Assembly (NCBI RefSeq): GCF_021596945.1
Contig: NZ_CP063779.1
Coordinates: forward strand, 499,501-563,500
Length of the DNA: 64,000 nucleotides
Source: Mongoliitalea daihaiensis
GTDB taxonomy: Bacteria; Bacteroidota; Bacteroidia; Cytophagales; Cyclobacteriaceae
Reading direction: 5' to 3'
A model generated the notes under the pieces. It had not been told where the DNA came from. It worked only from the letters and a program-made list of their open reading frames with translations, and did not search any database. Shown one piece after another: positions 1 to 7,828 of this stretch (its first letter is position 1; every line of letters begins with the position of its first letter). The position numbers and the translations under genes are program-made.

Positions 1-329
1 TTACCCGACTTCCACGCTTCAAATTTAGCATCCGCTTGTTCTTGCGTGATAGCACCTTTCATTACACCGATTTGAAGGTGTTTTTTCAACAATACACCTC
101 TGTAAGATAGCATCGCCCTTACAGTATCTGTTGGCTGTGCACCATTCATCAACCAAGTAAGAGCTCGCTCATTGTTGATGGTGATAGATGCAGGGTTAGT
201 GTTTGGGTTGTAGGTACCCAATTTCTCGATAAAGCGTCCATCACGTGGAGCTCTAGCATCAGCTACTACTACGTCATAGATAGCCAATTTCTTACGACCT
301 CTACGCGCTAATCTGATTTTAACTGCCAT
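1..329 (-). CDS. rpsP: 30S ribosomal protein S16 (5' part; 3' end outside window)
   Basis: Component of the small ribosomal subunit body. The first 109 codons are present. The protein begins [14 protein letters not shown] and continues through [22 protein letters not shown] and YNPN, which are diagnostic S16 segments. The stop codon lies beyond base 1 of the window, so the gene is partial only because of the window edge. Start chosen at the ATG at 329-327, which gives the canonical MAVKIRL N-terminus. A hairpin and a good Bacteroidota-type promoter lie just upstream. Identity is secure. Confidence 0.97.
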   Translation of the reverse strand, partial: MAVKIRLARRGRKKLAIYDVVVADARAPRDGRFIEKLGTYNPNTNPASITINNERALTWLMNGAQPTDTVRAMLSYRGVLLKKHLQIGVMKGAITQEQADAKFEAWKSG

Positions 330-352
330 ATAAATTTGATATTTAGTGATTT

Positions 353-369
353 GATGGATCCCGTCCATC
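353..369 (-). promoter_or_regulatory. stem-loop in the rpsP 5' leader
   Basis: On the minus strand GATGGA pairs with TCCATC (6 bp, loop CGGGA). It sits between the predicted transcription start and the rpsP start codon, so it would lie in the mRNA leader about 24 nt before the ATG. It may be an r-protein leader element or a chance hairpin. No known RNA family is recognised. Confidence 0.35.
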
Positions 370-383
370 GTAATTTTTGGACT

Positions 384-417
384 GTAAAGATACGCCTTTA
401 TCTTGAAAATCAGCAAA
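384..417 (-). promoter_or_regulatory. putative rpsP promoter
   Basis: On the minus strand TTTG (417-414) is followed after 22 nt by TATCTTTA (391-384). This is one base from the Bacteroidota sigma-A -7 consensus TAnnTTTG, with the TTG-type -33 element at roughly the right distance. Transcription would start near 378, giving a leader of about 50 nt that includes the 353-369 hairpin. Confidence 0.5.
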
Positions 418-479
418 TCACCTCAAATATATTTGTGTATTTAATTGTAATTAGCTTAAATTTGACCTGATTGAACGAG

Positions 480-646
480 ATCAGTGAATAGTGAAAAGTG
501 AACATGGAGAGAATTAGGAATGAGATATGAATTATTAGGAATAAAGGTTTAAGACACGTATGGAGTCTTAATTCTTGCTTCTTAAATCTTGTCTCTTACT
601 TTAAACGCTCATATCTTGTTTCTCACATCTCGTTTCTAAAAGTCTA
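480..646. repeat. degenerate purine/pyrimidine intergenic repeat
   Basis: The 322-base gap between rpsP and the tRNA gene holds no gene. From about 480 to 555 the plus strand is rich in GTGAA/GAATGAGA words. From about 565 to 646 it switches to TCTTG/TCTC words such as CTTGTCTCTTACTT and CATATCTTGTTTCTCACATC. The switch is marked by an exact inverted pair TTAAGAC (549-555) / GTCTTAA (565-571), so the halves could fold into an imperfect hairpin. Similar text occurs at 13020-13205. Confidence 0.55.
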
Positions 647-651
647 CTAAT

Positions 652-723
652 GGCTGCGTAGTTCAACGGATAGAACAAGCGTTTCCTAAACGTTAGATCT
701 AGGTTCGATTCCTAGCGTGGCTA
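652..723 (+). tRNA. tRNA-Arg (anticodon CCU)
   Basis: The cloverleaf folds by hand. The acceptor stem GGCTGCG (652-658) pairs with CGTGGCT (716-722) using three G-U pairs. The D stem is GTTC/GAAC. The anticodon stem AGCGT/ACGTT encloses the loop TTCCTAA with anticodon CCT at 685-687. The T arm is CTAGG-TTCGATT-CCTAG. The discriminator is A723. The 3' CCA is not encoded and would be added after transcription. It decodes AGG arginine codons. Confidence 0.95.
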
Positions 724-744
724 CTGAATTATTTTTGAAAAACT

Positions 745-768
745 TAGAGATCTGAATTCAAATCTCTA
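745..768 (+). other. stem-loop between tRNA-Arg and the GH5-like gene
   Basis: TAGAGAT (745-751) pairs with ATCTCTA (762-768), 7 bp around a 10-nt loop. It lies 21 nt after the tRNA and 28 nt before the next start codon. A TAnnTTTG match (TATTTTTG, 730-737) precedes it. It could help end or process the tRNA transcript or form a leader hairpin. There is no T-tract, so a terminator role is weak. Confidence 0.3.
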
Positions 769-796
769 GGTTGCCGCTTGCAAGGTAAATTTAACA

Positions 797-1876
797 ATGC
801 TAAAGACACTCAAAAGACTCTGGTTTTTGAAATTGAATAAAGTGTTTATTATAGCACTAACGATTATACTTATAACCAATTCATCTTGCGAGGTTCACGA
901 TTCGACTCCCAACAAAGCACTCCCTCCAATCCCTGCTCAGATCAAAGGACCTTTTGAGGTTAATGGCAACCAACTCACCGAAAACGGAAAGCCTGCATTT
1001 TTTTATGGAGTCAATGCTATGCAAACTTTTGGTCTTGGCAATCCCGAGTTGATGAAAGATTGGAATATCAAGATTGTAAGGGAATTTATAGGGAATTTAG
1101 GTGAACAGCCCGTCGATGGTTATCCAATACGTGGCAGTGACAATAAATGGTATCACCCCCTGCAGCGAATCGTTGAACAAAACAGGTCTCAAAATATCAT
1201 TACAATTCTATGCCCTTTTGGTTGGGTAAATCCAACTGGTGAACAAATTTTGTTTGCGGGTCTCAATCCTTCAGAACAGAATTTTTACACAGCCTATAAG
1301 ACGAAAATGAGAGAGATTGCCGAGCACTTCAAAGATCAGCCCGATGTTTGGATTCAGGTTTGGAATGAACCTTATCATTGGAACAATGAAAATGGATATA
1401 CTCATGAAATTTGGCTAAGGGATATGAGTGAAATGGTGGACAACCTCAGGTGGGTCAATGGTTTTCATAATTTGATCATTGTTCCTGGAAATGAAATGGG
1501 GCAATCCGAAAATGCTATTCTATCTCATGGTAAACAACTTACAGACAATAGATTTAATATAGTATTCGATTTACACGCCTATGAAAAATGGCTTGTAAAC
1601 ACGAGCGAAAATCAAATTAAAGAGCGCTTATTAGGTATCAAAAACAAAGGAATACCCTTTATCTTTGGAGAAGTTGGAGTCCAAAATGTAGGCGCTGTAA
1701 TGGAAGTCAATCATTTCCTACAAGCGGCAGATTCACACGAAATCTCTGTTTTGGCTTGGCTTTGGGTTCAAAATAGTCAGTACAAGAATGCTTTGCTAGA
1801 TGAGGGAGGAGAACCAAACTCAACCCCATCTAATAATCATTGGGGGGAAGTTTTTAAAAATTTCCTTCGAGAATAA
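797..1876 (+). CDS. GH5-like (cellulase-fold) lipoprotein glycoside hydrolase
   Basis: A 359-residue predicted (beta/alpha)8 glycoside hydrolase, probably anchored in the envelope. The N-terminus has a hydrophobic segment ending in LITNSSC, an SPII lipobox with lipidated Cys31. VWIQVWNEPYHW carries the Asn-Glu-Pro motif (190-192) that holds the acid/base Glu in clan GH-A enzymes. FIFGEVGVQ carries the candidate nucleophile Glu292. DLHAY (His260) and VLAWLW are also typical positions of this fold. The substrate cannot be read from sequence; beta-glucan or mannan activity is possible. It stands alone, with no SusC/SusD pair or other polysaccharide-use genes nearby. The ATG at 797 is the only start that keeps the whole signal peptide. 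Confidence 0.8.
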   Translation: MLKTLKRLWFLKLNKVFIIALTIILITNSSCEVHDSTPNKALPPIPAQIKGPFEVNGNQLTENGKPAFFYGVNAMQTFGLGNPELMKDWNIKIVREFIGNLGEQPVDGYPIRGSDNKWYHPLQRIVEQNRSQNIITILCPFGWVNPTGEQILFAGLNPSEQNFYTAYKTKMREIAEHFKDQPDVWIQVWNEPYHWNNENGYTHEIWLRDMSEMVDNLRWVNGFHNLIIVPGNEMGQSENAILSHGKQLTDNRFNIVFDLHAYEKWLVNTSENQIKERLLGIKNKGIPFIFGEVGVQNVGAVMEVNHFLQAADSHEISVLAWLWVQNSQYKNALLDEGGEPNSTPSNNHWGEVFKNFLRE

Positions 1877-2027
1877 AACCTCCGAGATAGGAATAAAAGT
1901 TGAAAGGACTAGGCAGACAAATCAGTTCAAATAAACCATTTTTCAACCTTCACACGAACACAATTTATTTTTATCCTATTGACTATCAATATTTTTAGTA
2001 GTATTTTTCTTCATAAAAATAATTTTT

Positions 2028-3005
2028 ATGGAAAAGCTATATTTCACTTGGTGGAACCTAGAAAACCTTTTTGATGTAGAGGATTCTCCTAGACGTCCAG
2101 CTTGGTTACAGTCAAGATTAGCCTCAGAACTCAGAGGTTGGTCTTCGGAAGTACTCACACAGAAAATTGAAAACCTTTCAAAAGTTATCGCTCAAATGAA
2201 TGAAGGAAAAGGACCTGATCTTCTGGGGGTGTGCGAAGTAGAAAACAAAGAGGTGATGAATATTTTAGCTGCCGAACTACGAAGAAAACTCAATAGACGG
2301 TATCTAGTAAGACATCACTCAGGTAATGATGGAAGAGGGATTGATATCGCCTTCTTAGTGGATAGTCAAAAGTTTTCGATTGAGCGGAAAATCTTTACCT
2401 ATGAAGTCCTCAAGCGAAGTGCCACGAGGGACATTTTGCAAATCAATTTACAAACAAAAAGGGGCAATGACATCATCGTGATTGGTAATCATTGGCCAGC
2501 GCGCTCCGGCGGACAATATCAAACAGAACCCTACCGTATGATGTGTGGAGAAACCCTCAGCTATTGGATCAGCCGAATCATAGAAATCAGAGGAGAAAAT
2601 ATCCCGATTTTAGTCATGGGAGACTTCAATGATGAACCATTCAATCGCTCCCTGACGGATTACTGCATGAGCTCTGCTTCTCAGACCAAGGTGAGGAATG
2701 GCCGAATCCCCTATCTCTACAATCTCACCCAACAACTCAATATTAACGAGGACAGCTCCTATGTCTTTGGAAATGAACGTTTGTTGATTGATCAAATGAT
2801 GGTAAGCAAAGGTTTTTTGAATACTCATGAAAACTTTGACATGAGTCATGCAAGGCATCATGTTTTTTCACTTCCTAACATGACCACTGGAATCCACCGT
2901 GCTCCGATTAGGTTTGGACGACCTTCCTCCCCAAGCAGTTTTAATACGCTTGGTTTTTCTGATCATCTGCCACTTATTCTAGAGTTAGAGGAAAAATTAA
3001 AATGA
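2028..3005 (+). CDS. endonuclease/exonuclease/phosphatase (EEP) family protein
   Basis: A 325-residue metal-dependent phosphoesterase-fold protein related to DNase I and exonuclease III. The motifs come in family order: WWNLENLFD (8-16, metal-binding Asn), GVCEVEN (catalytic metal Glu near 70-72), VIGNHWPARSGG (catalytic His), VMGDFNDEP (Asp/Asn pair) and a C-terminal GFSDHLPL (catalytic Asp-His). The domain fills the protein and no signal peptide is evident, so it is probably cytoplasmic. The substrate could be nucleic acid or a phosphorylated small molecule. The start is the first ATG after an AT-rich stretch with no Shine-Dalgarno site. Confidence 0.85.
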   Translation: MEKLYFTWWNLENLFDVEDSPRRPAWLQSRLASELRGWSSEVLTQKIENLSKVIAQMNEGKGPDLLGVCEVENKEVMNILAAELRRKLNRRYLVRHHSGNDGRGIDIAFLVDSQKFSIERKIFTYEVLKRSATRDILQINLQTKRGNDIIVIGNHWPARSGGQYQTEPYRMMCGETLSYWISRIIEIRGENIPILVMGDFNDEPFNRSLTDYCMSSASQTKVRNGRIPYLYNLTQQLNINEDSSYVFGNERLLIDQMMVSKGFLNTHENFDMSHARHHVFSLPNMTTGIHRAPIRFGRPSSPSSFNTLGFSDHLPLILELEEKLK

Positions 3006-3076
3006 AGGAAAGCGGCCTTACAGGCTACTCAACTTACTTAAAAAAGAATCTACCAACCATAGAAAAAATGAACATA

Positions 3077-3721
3077 TTACAACTGAGGATGCTCTCGGAT
3101 CAAACCTAACAATCCTGATACATTGTGAACATTAAGCTTACGATAAATATTTTTTCGGTGTGTTTTGACGGTATGGGGGCTCAAGTGTAGCTTATTGGCA
3201 ATTTCTTTCCCTTCTGCTTGATTCAAGATCATTTGAAGAATTTGTGTTTCCCTGTCTGATAAGGAAAAAACATCACGCATTTTTTGATAAAGGCAAGGCG
3301 CTCCGTTAGGTCGATGATTTCTTACCGCTTCAAAAGATGGAAAGTATTCCCCTCCAGTAGCTATTCTTTTCAAGGCATCGGTAAATTCCTGCAAACAAGC
3401 ATCTTTCCCAATAAACCCATTAGCACCAAGATTTTTACACATCTCAAGGGTAGTTTTATTTCGCTGTCCACTCATGACAAGTTTGCGGATTTCAGGATAC
3501 TTTCGATTTAAATATGGCAACAATTGGATCCCATTCATGATCGGCATATTCAAATCTATTACCAATACATCTACTTGCGAGTTCTTTTCCAAATACAGGA
3601 CAACTTCCCTTCCATTTTCAACTTGTCCTACTAATTTAAACTCCGGAAAACCCTCTAGGAGCTTACTGACCCCGATGGCGAAAAGCCGATGATCATCTGC
3701 CAATAAAATAGAAATACCCAT
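3077..3721 (-). CDS. NarL/LuxR-family response regulator
   Basis: A 214-residue transcription regulator. Residues 1-120 form a receiver domain with the acidic pair Asp9-Asp10, the phosphoacceptor Asp56 (in VLVIDLNMP) and a conserved switch segment (LVMSGQ). Residues 145-205 are a LuxR-type helix-turn-helix with LSDRETQIL, GKEIANKLHLSPHTVKTH and KLNVHN. It would be phosphorylated by a histidine kinase and then bind DNA. No histidine kinase gene lies in this window, so it is an orphan locally and its targets are unknown. Upstream, TATCTTTT near 3742 is a near-match to the -7 consensus. Confidence 0.93.
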   Translation of the reverse strand: MGISILLADDHRLFAIGVSKLLEGFPEFKLVGQVENGREVVLYLEKNSQVDVLVIDLNMPIMNGIQLLPYLNRKYPEIRKLVMSGQRNKTTLEMCKNLGANGFIGKDACLQEFTDALKRIATGGEYFPSFEAVRNHRPNGAPCLYQKMRDVFSLSDRETQILQMILNQAEGKEIANKLHLSPHTVKTHRKNIYRKLNVHNVSGLLGLIREHPQL

Positions 3722-3904
3722 CTTAAAAATAGTTTAAGTTCAAAAGATAAATTCAATAAGGTTTGAGAAATTTACTCTAAATGAGGCAGTTAAAATTGTA
3801 AAAAAACGAAATGAATAGCATTTAATATAAAAATAAGGCAATTTTTTCTTTCCCAGAAAAGTATCAATACTCATTACTTCTATGCTGAGTTTTTAGGATT
3901 ACTG

Positions 3905-4630
3905 TTAACCTAAAACAAATCTTACCGGTAAGAACAGCCAAGCATCAATAGGATAGTCTTGAAGGTCCACAGCATAAACAAACCCATCTTCATACAGGTC
4001 AATTACTCTAAGAGCCTCCTTTGCCAAAGATTTATGAACCTCATTTGGGTTCATGACTACTTTTTCCAACAGGCTACCATTTGCACTGACTTTCAAGCCT
4101 AGCAAAACCGTGCCTTGAGCCCCAACTCTCCTAGCTACGACAGGATAAGTTAATTCTCTCTGAATAAATCTTCCCCATGAATCCATTGATCTTAAGCTTG
4201 GCTTAAATACATTCCTATCTACAAAGGAGCCATTAAACTCCCCCTCACAAACAGTACCAGCACAGGCCAATTCTAAAACTACCCGACTCCCATTATGCAC
4301 TTGGGTGTATGTTAGCCCTTCTTCAAATTCGGTTATTTCTATTGAAATTAAATCACCAACAGGTCCGTATTTGGAAATTTGTATGCGCTCCACATCATTG
4401 TCTCTAAGGGTAGTCTTTCGATTTTGAACCAAGAGATAATCCAGGGTATAGATTTTTTCCAAGATCTCCCCCTCAGATGGCATTGTTTTTACATCATTGT
4501 ACGTATGCTCTCCAAACCCAAGAGCTAGAGGATAAAAATGCTCATTGAGAGGGATAATTTCCCGCTCTTGTGCAATGACATGAAAACTAACAAATAAAAA
4601 AACTATTGGTAGGACAACTAATTTTCGCAT
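3905..4630 (-). CDS. secreted TonB C-terminal-domain protein
   Basis: A 241-residue exported protein. From the ATG at 4630 it begins MRKLVVLP followed by a hydrophobic core and a VIAQE cleavage region; a further in-frame ATG four codons upstream would spoil the signal peptide. The C-terminal 80 residues match the TonB-C fold: LTYPVVARRVGAQGTVLLGL, then KVSANGSLLEKVV and a KEALRVI helix. There is no proline-rich spacer and no N-terminal membrane anchor, so it is probably not a true energy transducer. It is more likely a periplasmic protein that reuses the domain. The first 150 residues are not recognised. Confidence 0.7.
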   Translation of the reverse strand: MRKLVVLPIVFLFVSFHVIAQEREIIPLNEHFYPLALGFGEHTYNDVKTMPSEGEILEKIYTLDYLLVQNRKTTLRDNDVERIQISKYGPVGDLISIEITEFEEGLTYTQVHNGSRVVLELACAGTVCEGEFNGSFVDRNVFKPSLRSMDSWGRFIQRELTYPVVARRVGAQGTVLLGLKVSANGSLLEKVVMNPNEVHKSLAKEALRVIDLYEDGFVYAVDLQDYPIDAWLFLPVRFVLG

Positions 4631-4732
4631 AGCAGGAAACAATGACTAACTTATAAATACTAATCTAAAAGATTTTCGAATAAATTACCTGCTATTTGTA
4701 GCGTTTTTTCCTTTTATTGCGTTCCCGTATAT

Positions 4733-5074
4733 ATGAAAAGCTTCAAATTATATTGGATTGCAATCCTACTCCTAATTGTCAGCAGCTGCGCCGAATCTCC
4801 AAATCCCTTAAGACAAGGTAATGCTGAAATTGTGATCAATGTGGCAACTAGAGGGGTCTATAATTTTTTAATTCGCTTTCAAGGAGACCTTTACTACCCC
4901 ACCAACCTTCCCGAATCATTTCAAGTGCTCAGCCAAGAACCAATACTTGTGAGTATACAATTTGAGCTTACAGGAAATCAAAAAACCATTTCCAGACCTG
5001 CTCCAAATGATATCCCCATTCCTTTTCGGGAAATTCCAGAAGTCAACATACTCTCAATTTCTAGAAGAAATTAA
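4733..5074 (+). CDS. small lipoprotein of unknown function
   Basis: A 113-residue protein with a clear lipoprotein signal: MKSFKLYW, a hydrophobic core (IAILLLIV) and the lipobox SSC at Cys19. The mature part has alternating hydrophobic stretches that look like beta strands (EIVINV, YNFLIRF, ILVSIQFEL). No family is recognised. It converges with the PIN-domain gene, the two stops being only 7 bp apart. The reading frame is intact and the signal peptide convincing, so it is probably a real gene. Confidence 0.6.
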   Translation: MKSFKLYWIAILLLIVSSCAESPNPLRQGNAEIVINVATRGVYNFLIRFQGDLYYPTNLPESFQVLSQEPILVSIQFELTGNQKTISRPAPNDIPIPFREIPEVNILSISRRN

Positions 5075-5081
5075 AAGCTTA

Positions 5082-5495
5082 TCAAAAGTAAGTTCGGATA
5101 AACTCCTGACAGCTCATTACAGGAATCTCCGAAAAATAAAAATCATTGCTATCATCTGTAATCAGAACATCACACCCCTCCTCAACCGCAGAAAAATATT
5201 CCAAGGCATCCTCAAAATCAATAGGGTAAGGAAATGATGATGCTTGATTTACAGTTGATTGATTGACAGATGTACTTTTAATTTTACTGCACAAAACCTG
5301 AAGCTTTCGCTGCGCCTCCTTTTTACCAGTCTTTTTTTCGGAAAAATAATAGGCTATTGCTAGACAAATAGGAGAAGTATATACCTGAAAGTTGGGTCTA
5401 TCTACTAAACTCAATACTCTCGCTGCATAAGAGAACACAGGATACTCATGATTAAGCACCGCAACAAGTACATTGGCATCCAGAAAAACCCTCAT
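5082..5495 (-). CDS. PIN-domain ribonuclease, toxin of a type II TA pair
   Basis: A 137-residue PIN-fold protein, the usual size for VapC-like toxins, which cleave RNA with Mg2+. The expected acidic residues are present: Asp6 in VFLDANVLV, Asp93/Glu95/Asp96 in PIDFEDALEY and Asp114/Asp115 in LITDDSNDF. Its start overlaps the stop of the upstream antitoxin gene by 4 bp (ATGA), the classic arrangement for coupled expression. The family is known to be neutralised by the partner antitoxin. The RNA target cannot be told from sequence. Confidence 0.88.
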   Translation of the reverse strand: MRVFLDANVLVAVLNHEYPVFSYAARVLSLVDRPNFQVYTSPICLAIAYYFSEKKTGKKEAQRKLQVLCSKIKSTSVNQSTVNQASSFPYPIDFEDALEYFSAVEEGCDVLITDDSNDFYFSEIPVMSCQEFIRTYF

Positions 5496-5749
5496 TTTTT
5501 TGCATCAAAATAAGAGGATTTCAAGTCTTTTCTGCTTTTGGATTTGCCATAGGTAGCTTCTCCCTCTGCCAACATGGATACCCAATCAGACACAGGCAGC
5601 TCGTCTAAACTCTTGTAATCACCTGAGACGATTTTTTGGTACAAGAATTCGGTCAACCGGGACAAACTCATGTTTTGATCGGAAGCGAATTTTTTGGCTT
5701 TTTCGATAACTTCTCTATTGAATGAAAGTGTGATTTTAGCATCCATCAT
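5492..5749 (-). CDS. DUF6364-type antitoxin
   Basis: An 85-residue protein with a ribbon-helix-helix-like N-terminus: KITLSFNREVIEKAKKFA, then NMSLSRLTEFLYQ. This pattern is typical of DUF6364 antitoxins paired with PIN toxins. The charged C-terminal tail (GKSKSRKDLKSS) would be the toxin-wrapping part. It is the first gene of the pair and probably autoregulates. The upstream region 5761-5800 has TTGTA/TACAA arms around ATAAATTTAT, a possible operator. A second ATG directly follows the first, so the start is uncertain by one codon. Confidence 0.8.
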   Translation of the reverse strand: MMDAKITLSFNREVIEKAKKFASDQNMSLSRLTEFLYQKIVSGDYKSLDELPVSDWVSMLAEGEATYGKSKSRKDLKSSYFDAKK

Positions 5750-5829
5750 CGCATCATTTGTTGTACGAATAAAAATATAAATTTATACGTAAAACTACAA
5801 ATAAGATTCATTTTTTAACTCATTTTCAG

Positions 5830-5837
5830 TAACTTTG
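5830..5837 (+). promoter_or_regulatory. -7 promoter element of the Uma2-type gene (near-leaderless)
   Basis: TAACTTTG matches the Bacteroidota -7 consensus TAnnTTTG exactly. The start codon begins at 5842, only 4 bases after the element, so the transcript should be leaderless or nearly so. No clear TTG -33 element is seen; the region is T-rich. Confidence 0.55.
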
Positions 5838-5841
5838 CACT

Positions 5842-6453
5842 ATGGAGCAGGAAAAAGAAATTTCAAAAACCAATGAGCCAATCAGTGAATACGGCAAATT
5901 CTCTTATGCTGATTACTTGACTTGGCAGATGGAGGAAATGGTGGAATTGATCAAGGGAAAAGTATTTAAGCAAGCAGCTGCTCCAAGAGTTAATCATCAA
6001 AGGGCAGTTGGTAAAATTTTTATTACACTTGCAAACTTTCTCAATTCAAGGACTTGCGAGGCGTTTGTGGCACCTTTTGATGTACGTCTTCCGGTAAAAT
6101 CTAGAAAAAACGAGGATATCGATACAGTAGTGCAACCCGATATCTGCGTAGTATGCGACCCTACCAAGATTGATGAATTAGGTTGCGTAGGCGCTCCAGA
6201 CCTGATAGTTGAAGTTTTATCCCCTGGAAACAACCGAAAGGAATTGAAGCACAAATACGATGTCTATCAAGAAGCTGGTGTATTGGAATACTGGATTGTA
6301 CAACCCGTAGAATGTACATTGATGATATACACGCTGGTAAACGGGCAATATCAAGCTTCTAAGTTATTGACTATGGGTGACATTGCCCGCTCTCAAGCAG
6401 TGAAGGGATTTGAATTGGATTTAAGCTCAGTTTTTGAAAATATCAATCCATAA
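5842..6453 (+). CDS. Uma2-family (DUF820) PD-(D/E)xK-fold protein
   Basis: A 203-residue protein of the Uma2 / putative restriction endonuclease family. The fold core is clear: VQPDICVV (Asp100), a beta-hairpin, then DLIVEVLSPGN (Glu124) and a following Lys in ELKHKYDVY, with EYWIVQP as the closing strand. These match the acid-acid-Lys metal site of the nuclease fold. The biological role of the family is poorly defined and no methyltransferase is nearby. It is transcribed away from the PIN/DUF6364 pair, and its 3' end overlaps the convergent amidohydrolase gene by 11 bp. Confidence 0.88.
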   Translation: MEQEKEISKTNEPISEYGKFSYADYLTWQMEEMVELIKGKVFKQAAAPRVNHQRAVGKIFITLANFLNSRTCEAFVAPFDVRLPVKSRKNEDIDTVVQPDICVVCDPTKIDELGCVGAPDLIVEVLSPGNNRKELKHKYDVYQEAGVLEYWIVQPVECTLMIYTLVNGQYQASKLLTMGDIARSQAVKGFELDLSSVFENINP

Positions 6454-7777
6454 TATTCTTGCACAGCTTGCCATCTTTCATGATTACCTTAAATTTCTCG
6501 GAAGGATTGGCAATTACCGACAAATCCGCCAAAGGATCTCCATCTACCAGAATCAAATCTGCCAAGGCGCCTACTTCTATCACGCCGAGTTTTCCCGGAT
6601 AAGGACTTCGCAAACCTGATAATTGAAGCAATTGAGCGTTATCATGGGTGACCATTTTCAATATTTCGGCATTACTAAACCAAGGCTGCAACTTCAATAT
6701 AAATTCATTTTGACGATCATTTAGCTCTGGTTCAAACAGGAAGTCTGTTCCCCATGCTAGCTTCAGCTTGAGCTTTTTTGCCAAAGGCCATACCTTCAAC
6801 TGTCCCTCCAGTAAAGGCGCACGTTTAGCAATTCTTTGTGGATCCATATTAGGTGTGTTTTCTACCAACATTTGTGTCGATAGCCACACTTTTTTTCTTC
6901 CCGCATAACGCAAAGTTTTTTCATCCAACAGTTGCCCATGTTCAATACATTTAACCCCAGCATCAATAGCTCTACGGATCGCTCTTGGAGTGTAGGCATG
7001 AACCATGACATAAGTACCCCAATCCTCGGCAGCCTCTACTGCCGCCCGCATTTCATCAAAAGTATATTGTGTTACATCTATAGGATCATAGGCTGAGGAA
7101 GATCCTCCTCCTGCCATTAACTTAATTTGACTGGCACCAAACCTAAGATTTTCCCTTACAGCAGTTAATACCTCATCCCTTCCATCTGCTATAAACGTGG
7201 CATTAAACCGCTCTGCACGGGAAGGTTCCCCGAAGAATTTCCTGGACCGCTCATCAGGAGTTCTAAAGTCCCCGTGACCCGCTGTCTGGGAAATTGTAGC
7301 TCCCGAAGGCCAAACCCGAGGACCTTTGGTCTTATCAGTATCGATGGCCATTTTCAATGGGAAAATTGGACCCCCAGCATCCCTTACCGATGTAAACCCT
7401 CGCATCAACATTTTTTCAGCATTAACAGCTACCTTTTCCATCATCATACCCTCGGAAAACATCGGGGACATCATCTCCCGCATGGTCAAGGCTCCAAAGG
7501 TTAAATGCACATGGACATCGATTAAGCCAGGCATCAAGGTCTTACCATCCCCAGCAATCCGAACAGCCTCATCCATGTCTACAATCGGCACAGGGCTAAT
7601 TCGCTGTATCGTATTACCAACTACAAGCACATGTACAGGTGCAGAAAGCTTAGTAGATTTCCCATCAAACACAACCACATTTTCAAAAATAGTCACCTGC
7701 TCATTTTGAGCAAACAAGGGAAAATAGGAAAATAACAGCATCAGCAACAAGGTTGCTTTCGATAAATAAAAATTCAT
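6443..7777 (-). CDS. secreted metal-dependent amidohydrolase (imidazolonepropionase-like)
   Basis: A 444-residue amidohydrolase-superfamily enzyme with an N-terminal signal peptide ending near LFAQ. Metal ligands read as His89/His91 (GLIDVHVHL), a candidate carbamylated Lys in SQIKLMAGGG, His in YVMVHAY, His in CIEHGQ, and Asp in LAWGTDFLF. The C-terminal GVIEVGALADLILVDGDPL strand set is typical of the family. Such exported members often act on dipeptides (prolidase-like) or other amides; the substrate here is unknown. It follows the GH57-like gene by 51 bp on the same strand and could be co-transcribed with it. Confidence 0.88.
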   Translation of the reverse strand: MNFYLSKATLLLMLLFSYFPLFAQNEQVTIFENVVVFDGKSTKLSAPVHVLVVGNTIQRISPVPIVDMDEAVRIAGDGKTLMPGLIDVHVHLTFGALTMREMMSPMFSEGMMMEKVAVNAEKMLMRGFTSVRDAGGPIFPLKMAIDTDKTKGPRVWPSGATISQTAGHGDFRTPDERSRKFFGEPSRAERFNATFIADGRDEVLTAVRENLRFGASQIKLMAGGGSSSAYDPIDVTQYTFDEMRAAVEAAEDWGTYVMVHAYTPRAIRRAIDAGVKCIEHGQLLDEKTLRYAGRKKVWLSTQMLVENTPNMDPQRIAKRAPLLEGQLKVWPLAKKLKLKLAWGTDFLFEPELNDRQNEFILKLQPWFSNAEILKMVTHDNAQLLQLSGLRSPYPGKLGVIEVGALADLILVDGDPLADLSVIANPSEKFKVIMKDGKLCKNIMD

Positions 7778-7828
7778 ATTAAAGAGTTCTATTGATTTCT
7801 AAGCTAATATAGAAACTCTTGACCGGTT

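Noticed and set aside
6443-6453. Tail-to-tail overlap of the Uma2-type and amidohydrolase genes as a frameshift sign
   Set aside because: Both proteins end naturally and the overlap is 11 bp. A similar 7-bp overlap at 32401-32407 shows that compact convergent ends are normal here.
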